A DNA stretch of 64,000 nucleotides, taken from positions 248,001 through 312,000 of the forward strand of contig CAWFXQ010000012.1 of NCBI GenBank assembly GCA_963819845.1. The letters are read 5' to 3'. Positions 60,225 through 64,000 of this stretch are shown one piece after another. The notes below the pieces were generated by a model. The model made no database searches. It was given only the letters and a program-made list of their open reading frames with translations, and was not told the origin of the DNA. Made by a program: the position numbers and the translations under genes. The stretch comes from DATAGF01 sp963819845. Lineage in GTDB: Bacteria; Actinomycetota; Thermoleophilia; Miltoncostaeales; Miltoncostaeaceae. The stretch's first letter is position 1, and each line of letters begins with the position of its first letter.

Positions 60225-60910
60225 GCCCGGACCCCGATGTCGAGCACCCGGTGGGCCAGGTCGCGCGCGCCGGCGTCGTCGCCGTCGGCCAGGAGGCGCA
60301 CCACGTCCGTGCCCATCAGCCGCTCGACCGCGTCGCGTCGGCTCGGCATGTCGGGGTAGCGCACCTTGAGCTCGTCGCGGGCCTCGCGCAGGAGGTTGAC
60401 CAGCGCCTCCCACTCGGGGCCGTAGGCCTCCTCCAGCTCGCGGCGGATGTGCTTGGCGACCACCGGGCTGGCGCCGCCGGTCGAGATCGCCAGGGCCAGC
60501 TCCCCGCGGCGGACGATCGAGGGGACGATGAAGTTGCACAGCGGGGGCACGTTGACCACGTTGCACAGCAGGTTCAGCGCCTCGGCGTCCTGCCACACCA
60601 TCCGGTTGATCGCGTCGAGGTTGGTCGCGGCGATCACCAGGAAGCAGCCGTCGAGGTCGTCGGGCCGGTAGGCGCGCGCGCGGTGCTCGGCCACCTCGCC
60701 GGAGGCGACCAGCGCCGCCAGCTCATCGGCCATCTCCGGCGTCACGAGCCGGACGACGGCGCCGTGCTCCAGGAGCTTGCCGACCTTCTCGGTCGCCACC
60801 GGGCCGCCCCCGACCACCAGGCAGCGCCGGCCCTCGAGGTCGACGAACATCGGGTAGAAGACCTTGCCGGGACCGGGGGGGCGGCTCGGCGCGACGCGGC
60901 TCGCGCTCAT
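60221..60910 (-). CDS. Precorrin-2 dehydrogenase/sirohydrochlorin ferrochelatase-like protein
   Basis: A 229-residue NAD-binding protein of the CysG N-terminal/Met8p type: YPMFVDLEGRRCLVVGGGPV (Rossmann), KLLEHGAVVRLVTPE, AATNLDAINRMVWQDAEAL, ISTGGASPVVAKHIRREL. It should oxidise precorrin-2 to sirohydrochlorin and may insert iron, completing siroheme with the fused SUMT. N120 in CNVVNVPPLCNFIVPSIV is Asp in relatives (CNVVDxP), in GTTGAC at 60551. It overlaps hemA and the ccmD-like gene by 4 bp. Confidence 0.87.
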   Translation of the reverse strand: MSASRVAPSRPPGPGKVFYPMFVDLEGRRCLVVGGGPVATEKVGKLLEHGAVVRLVTPEMADELAALVASGEVAEHRARAYRPDDLDGCFLVIAATNLDAINRMVWQDAEALNLLCNVVNVPPLCNFIVPSIVRRGELALAISTGGASPVVAKHIRRELEEAYGPEWEALVNLLREARDELKVRYPDMPSRRDAVERLMGTDVVRLLADGDDAGARDLAHRVLDIGVRA

Positions 60911-61083
60911 GGCGTGGCCGCGGGCTCGGGCCGACGGTCGGAGCCGCGCTCGGCCAGGCGGGCCAGCAGCTCGGCCTCGCGGGCGAGCCGGGCGACGCGC
61001 AGCCCGAGGACGACGACGTACATCAGCAACCCGAACAGCACGACGCCGTAGGCCGCCACCACGTACTGGGCGCCTGTGCTCAC
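60907..61083 (-). CDS. CcmD-like small membrane protein
   Basis: A 58-residue protein with one membrane helix (QYVVAAYGVVLFGLLMYVVVL) and a charged C-terminal tail (AREAELLARLAERGSDRR), the shape and position of CcmD, which helps release apo-CcmE/heme in system I cytochrome c maturation. GTG 61083 overlaps the ccmC stop and the gene's stop overlaps the precorrin-2 dehydrogenase start, so it is translationally locked into the operon. Confidence 0.72.
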   Translation of the reverse strand: MSTGAQYVVAAYGVVLFGLLMYVVVLGLRVARLAREAELLARLAERGSDRRPEPAATP

Positions 61084-61775
61084 GCGGCGGCCTCGAGCCG
61101 CATCTTGACCCGGCGCAGGGCCACCTCGGCCCGCCTGTGGAGAAGCTCCACCTGCATGATCGTGAGGAAGATCCCGATCACGGCCACCTGGCTCACGGCG
61201 AACCACACCAGCATCGAGTTCGGCATGTTCGCCCCGTCGGAGGTGAAGACCACGGGGTGGACGAACGAGCGGGCCACGCGGACCGAGTAGAACGACAGCG
61301 GCACGGAGGCGAAGGCGGCGATCGAGTAGATCGCGCTGTAGCGCATGCGCCGCTCGCCCTCGGCCGACGAGCGCAGGACGAAGTAGGCCGCGTACAGCAG
61401 CAGCACGACGACGAAGGTCACCAGCCGCGGGTCGGTCCAGACCCACCAGGTGCCCCACGACGCCTTGGCCCAGATCGAGCCGGTGATGACCACCAGCACG
61501 GCGAAGCCGATGCCGATGCCGACGGCCGTCGACGAGACCTGGTCGAGGCGCTCGTCGCGCGAGCGCAGGTAGCGGATGCCGTAGACGCAGGCGACCGCGA
61601 AGGCCAGCAGCGAGCCGATGGCGATGGCCACGTGGAAGTAGAAGATCTTCTGGATGATCCCCTGGTCGGCGTCCTCCGGGGCGACGAAGAACACGCCGTA
61701 GGCGGCGAGCGCGGTGAGTGCCGCGGTGGCCGCTCCCGTGACCGCGAGCCGCCGGGCGGGACGCGCGTCAGTCAT
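61080..61775 (-). CDS. ccmC: Heme exporter/handling protein CcmC
   Basis: A 231-residue protein with six membrane helices and the Trp-rich heme-handling loop KASWGTWWVWTDPRLVTFVV; His ligands lie in QKIFYFHVAIAIG and FVHPVVFTSD. CcmC presents heme to the chaperone CcmE in system I cytochrome c maturation. ATG 61775 is chosen; the 8-bp overlap with ccmB is typical. No ccmE or ccmF gene is in view. Confidence 0.9.
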   Translation of the reverse strand: MTDARPARRLAVTGAATAALTALAAYGVFFVAPEDADQGIIQKIFYFHVAIAIGSLLAFAVACVYGIRYLRSRDERLDQVSSTAVGIGIGFAVLVVITGSIWAKASWGTWWVWTDPRLVTFVVVLLLYAAYFVLRSSAEGERRMRYSAIYSIAAFASVPLSFYSVRVARSFVHPVVFTSDGANMPNSMLVWFAVSQVAVIGIFLTIMQVELLHRRAEVALRRVKMRLEAAA

Positions 61776-62466
61776 CGAAGACGTGATCGTACGTCGCGTA
61801 GGCCACAAGCCCGAAGATTACCGCATAGACCGCCAGGAACAGGTTGTAGCCCCGGTACTCGGCGAGGTCGTTCGTCCCCCCTGCGACGGCGTTGACGGCG
61901 CCCGCCGCGGCGATCACCACGGGCAGCAGCGAGGGCAGGAAGAGCACCGGCAGCAGCAGCTCGCGGGCGCGCGCGAACAGCGCCAGGCACGCGTAGAGCG
62001 ACCCGAGGATGGCGATGCCGAGGTTGGCGATCAGGCAGGTGAGGACGATCAGCCCGAGGTCGCCCGCGACCGACCCGCGCACGAAGAAGAGGGCGACCAG
62101 CGGCACGGCGACGACCTCGACGGCCAGCAGGTAGGCATAGATCGCGCCCACCTTGGAGGCCAGCAGCACCAGGCGCGGGACCGGCGCGGCCAGGATGCCG
62201 TCGAGCACCCCCTGCTCGCGCTCGGGCACCCACGAGCGCCCGACGCCCAGGACGGCCGTGAGCGACAGCGTCGCCCACAGGATCCCGCCGGCGTAGGGCG
62301 TGAGGTCGTCGCCCCGGTTGCCGAAGGCGAACTGGAAGATCAGCATCGCCACCACCGCGAACAGCACCATGGCGACCAGGGTGTCGCGGGTGCGCAGCTC
62401 GAGGCGCAGGTCCTTCCGCAGGAGGGCCCGCAGCTGGCGGCCCCACGGCGGCCGCGTGGGGCTCAC
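61768..62466 (-). CDS. ccmB: Heme ABC exporter permease CcmB
   Basis: A 232-residue protein with six membrane helices. Seen: ALLRKDLRLELRTRDTLVAM (typical CcmB opening), WVPEREQGVLDG and LPVLFLPSLLPVVIAAAGAV. It pairs with the CcmA ATPase for cytochrome c maturation. GTG 62466 overlaps the ccmA stop by 4 bp. Confidence 0.9.
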   Translation of the reverse strand: MSPTRPPWGRQLRALLRKDLRLELRTRDTLVAMVLFAVVAMLIFQFAFGNRGDDLTPYAGGILWATLSLTAVLGVGRSWVPEREQGVLDGILAAPVPRLVLLASKVGAIYAYLLAVEVVAVPLVALFFVRGSVAGDLGLIVLTCLIANLGIAILGSLYACLALFARARELLLPVLFLPSLLPVVIAAAGAVNAVAGGTNDLAEYRGYNLFLAVYAVIFGLVAYATYDHVFDD

Positions 62467-63152
62467 GCCACCAGCTCCTCGTAGCGGGCGCGGAAGGAGG
62501 CGGCGTTGACCGCGCCGGTCGCCTCGGACAGCACGGCCCGGCCGGCGCGCAGCACCAGCAGCCGCCCGGCCAACGCGACGCCGCGCTCGACCTCGTGGGT
62601 CACGATCACCACGCCCCGGCCGGCGGCGGCGTCGGCCAGCACCGCGTCGAGCAGGTGCGCCCCGGCGGCGTCCAGCCCGGCGTAGGGCTCGTCGAGCAGC
62701 AGCAGCCGGGGCTCGTGCAGGAGGACGCGCGCCAGGCCCAGGCGCTGCGCCATCCCGCGGCTGAAGGTGCGCACCGGGTCGAAGGAGCGGGCCAGGAGGC
62801 CCACCCGGGCGAGGCCGTCGTTGACCCGCCGGCGCGCCTCGGGCAGGCCGTAGAGGTCGGCGTAGAGCTCGAGGTTCTGGCGTGCGGTGAGGTCGAGGTA
62901 GACGAGCGGGTCGTGGCCCAGGTACCCGATCTGCGCCCGCGCCCTCCCGGCGTCGTCGGGCAGGGCGTGCCCGCACACGGCCAGCTCGCCGGCGTCGGGC
63001 CGCAGGAGGGTGGCCAGCATTCGCAGCAGCGTGCTCTTCCCGGCGCCGTTCGGCCCCAGCACCGCCAGGCACTCCCCCGCGGCGAGCCCCACGTCCACCC
63101 CGTCGACCGCGCGCCGCTCGCCGAAGCGCTTGACGAGGCCGGACGCCCGCAC
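62463..63152 (-). CDS. ccmA: Heme ABC exporter ATPase CcmA
   Basis: A 229-residue ABC ATPase: Walker A LGPNGAGKSTLLRML, signature FSRGMAQRLGLARVLLHEP, Walker B LLLLDEPYAGLD and the H-loop VTHEV. The first start with a family N-terminus is GTG 63152. It lies upstream of ccmB and 20 bp downstream of ubiA. RRRVNDGLARVGL has Asn in GTTGAC (62820) where Asp is usual. Confidence 0.9.
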   Translation of the reverse strand: MRASGLVKRFGERRAVDGVDVGLAAGECLAVLGPNGAGKSTLLRMLATLLRPDAGELAVCGHALPDDAGRARAQIGYLGHDPLVYLDLTARQNLELYADLYGLPEARRRVNDGLARVGLLARSFDPVRTFSRGMAQRLGLARVLLHEPRLLLLDEPYAGLDAAGAHLLDAVLADAAAGRGVVIVTHEVERGVALAGRLLVLRAGRAVLSEATGAVNAASFRARYEELVA

Positions 63153-63172
63153 GAGCTCCGCCGCCGCGTCCC

Positions 63173-64000
63173 CTACAGCGTCACCTCGAGCAGGGTGAAG
63201 ATCAGGAAGACCACCGCCAGCAGGCCGTTCGACTGGGCGAAGGCCACCGAGACGCGGCTGGTGTCGCGGGGGCCGACGATCGCGTTCTCGTACGCCAGGA
63301 CCCCGGCGCACACCGCGACGCCGACCATGTAGACCGGCCCCGCCCCCGCGGCGACGCCGGCGCCCACCAGCAGCGCCAGCGCGGCGGCGTGGAGGCCGCG
63401 TGTGATCCACAGCGCGCGGGCGGGCCCGAACCGGGCCGGGATCGAGTGGATGCCGTAGTCGCGGTCGAAGTCGAGGTCGAGGAGCGCGTAGATGACGTCG
63501 AACCCGGCGATCCAGCACGCGACGGCCAGCCCGAGCAGGATCGGCGCGACGCCGAGCTCGCCGGTCACCGCCAGCCACGCGCCGACGGGCGCCAGCCCGA
63601 TGGTGAGGCCCAGCGCGACGTGGCACAGCCACGTGTAGCGCTTGGTGAAGGGGTAGATGACGAACGCGGCCACCGGGATGGGCCACAGCACCCACGTCTC
63701 CTCCGGCAGCTGGGAGACGGCCAGCAGCAGCACGGCCAGGCTGATCGCGCAGAACCAGCCCACCTGCGCGGCCGTGAGGCGCCCCGACGGGATCTCCCGC
63801 CCGGCGGTGCGCGGGTTGCGCGCGTCGATGTCGGCGTCGATCAGCCGGTTGAGCGCCATCGCCAAGCTCCGGGCGCCGATCATCGCGATCGCGATCCACC
63901 ACAGGACGGCGGCCGGGGGGACCTCCATGCGGGCCATGACGGCCGCGGCGAACGCGAACGGCAGGGCGAAGATGGTGTGCGAGAAGCGCACCAGGCCCAG
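63173..64000 (-). CDS. UbiA-family prenyltransferase, N-terminus cut by the window edge
   Basis: A membrane prenyltransferase of the 4-hydroxybenzoate/UbiA type, whose products are quinone precursors. Both Asp-rich motifs are present: NRLIDADIDARNPRT and DVIYALLDLDFDRDYG, the latter followed by HSIPARFG. The visible sequence begins around LGLVRFSHTIFALPFA, so 10-20 residues lie beyond the window. It heads the ccm-hem operon. Menaquinone (MenA-like/MqnP) or ubiquinone-type roles cannot be separated by sequence alone. Confidence 0.88.
   Translation of the reverse strand: MGLVRFSHTIFALPFAFAAAVMARMEVPPAAVLWWIAIAMIGARSLAMALNRLIDADIDARNPRTAGREIPSGRLTAAQVGWFCAISLAVLLLAVSQLPEETWVLWPIPVAAFVIYPFTKRYTWLCHVALGLTIGLAPVGAWLAVTGELGVAPILLGLAVACWIAGFDVIYALLDLDFDRDYGIHSIPARFGPARALWITRGLHAAALALLVGAGVAAGAGPVYMVGVAVCAGVLAYENAIVGPRDTSRVSVAFAQSNGLLAVVFLIFTLLEVTL

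Overview
The window is about 64 kb of very GC-rich DNA with dense coding, many 4-bp ATGA/GTGA gene overlaps and frequent GTG starts. GroESL is controlled by a CIRCE element, there is an F420-type (Ddn-like) reductase, and many genes have a -10-like TANNNT hexamer only 6-9 nt before the start codon (leaderless promoters). Together these point to an actinobacterium, by inference a Thermoleophilia/Solirubrobacterales-type soil lineage. No rRNA gene is present, so the placement is provisional.

Layout. 1-7.2 kb: DUF1385 protein, SRPBCC, YcnI-like copper protein, nicotinate phosphoribosyltransferase, methylmalonyl-CoA epimerase, YchF GTPase, subtilisin-like protease. 7.3-13.9 kb: YhaM-like exonuclease and a UvrD/nuclease fusion on the minus strand, then VapBC, DUF1015 and an inositol-phosphatase-family enzyme. 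13.9-25.3 kb: kelch protein, molybdopterin oxidoreductase, ClpP, an operon of transglutaminase, alpha-E and circularly permuted ATP-grasp proteins, an MFS exporter, and groESL. 25.4-34.4 kb: ASCH and Nudix genes, an unusual five-repeat protein, rsgA-pyrE, an Nfu-like protein, a TolB-like surface protein broken by many frame changes, TrpB2 and a two-component pair. 34.4-41.8 kb: an accessory region around tRNA-Phe(GAA), with two 5'-half tRNA copies, integrase, vWA and winged-helix remnants, repeat and DUF11 surface proteins, and a copper oxidase carrying two heavy-metal-binding domains beside a flavin monooxygenase. 41.8-55.8 kb: secreted and membrane proteins, a 1148-residue GAF/PP2C/kinase/STAS regulator, a CDF transporter, and an overlapping operon of response regulator-thioredoxin reductase, cNMP-histidine kinase and ATP-grasp protein. 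55.7-64 kb: a minus-strand operon ubiA-ccmA-ccmB-ccmC-ccmD-(precorrin-2 dehydrogenase)-hemA-hemC-cobA/hemD-SAM hydrolase, linking tetrapyrrole synthesis to cytochrome c maturation.

A caution for every user: this sequence carries a strong, non-random error or mutation signature. Many housekeeping genes are split by single-base indels (nicotinate phosphoribosyltransferase, groEL twice, hemA, the PP2C regulator, the RR-thioredoxin reductase). The hexamer GTCGAC appears repeatedly as GTTGAC, GTCAAC, GTTAAC or GTTCGAC exactly where protein families require Val-Asp (or Ser-Thr). I read this as most likely a context-specific consensus error, for example at a methylated GTCGAC site in a long-read assembly, but a real mutational process cannot be excluded from one sequence.
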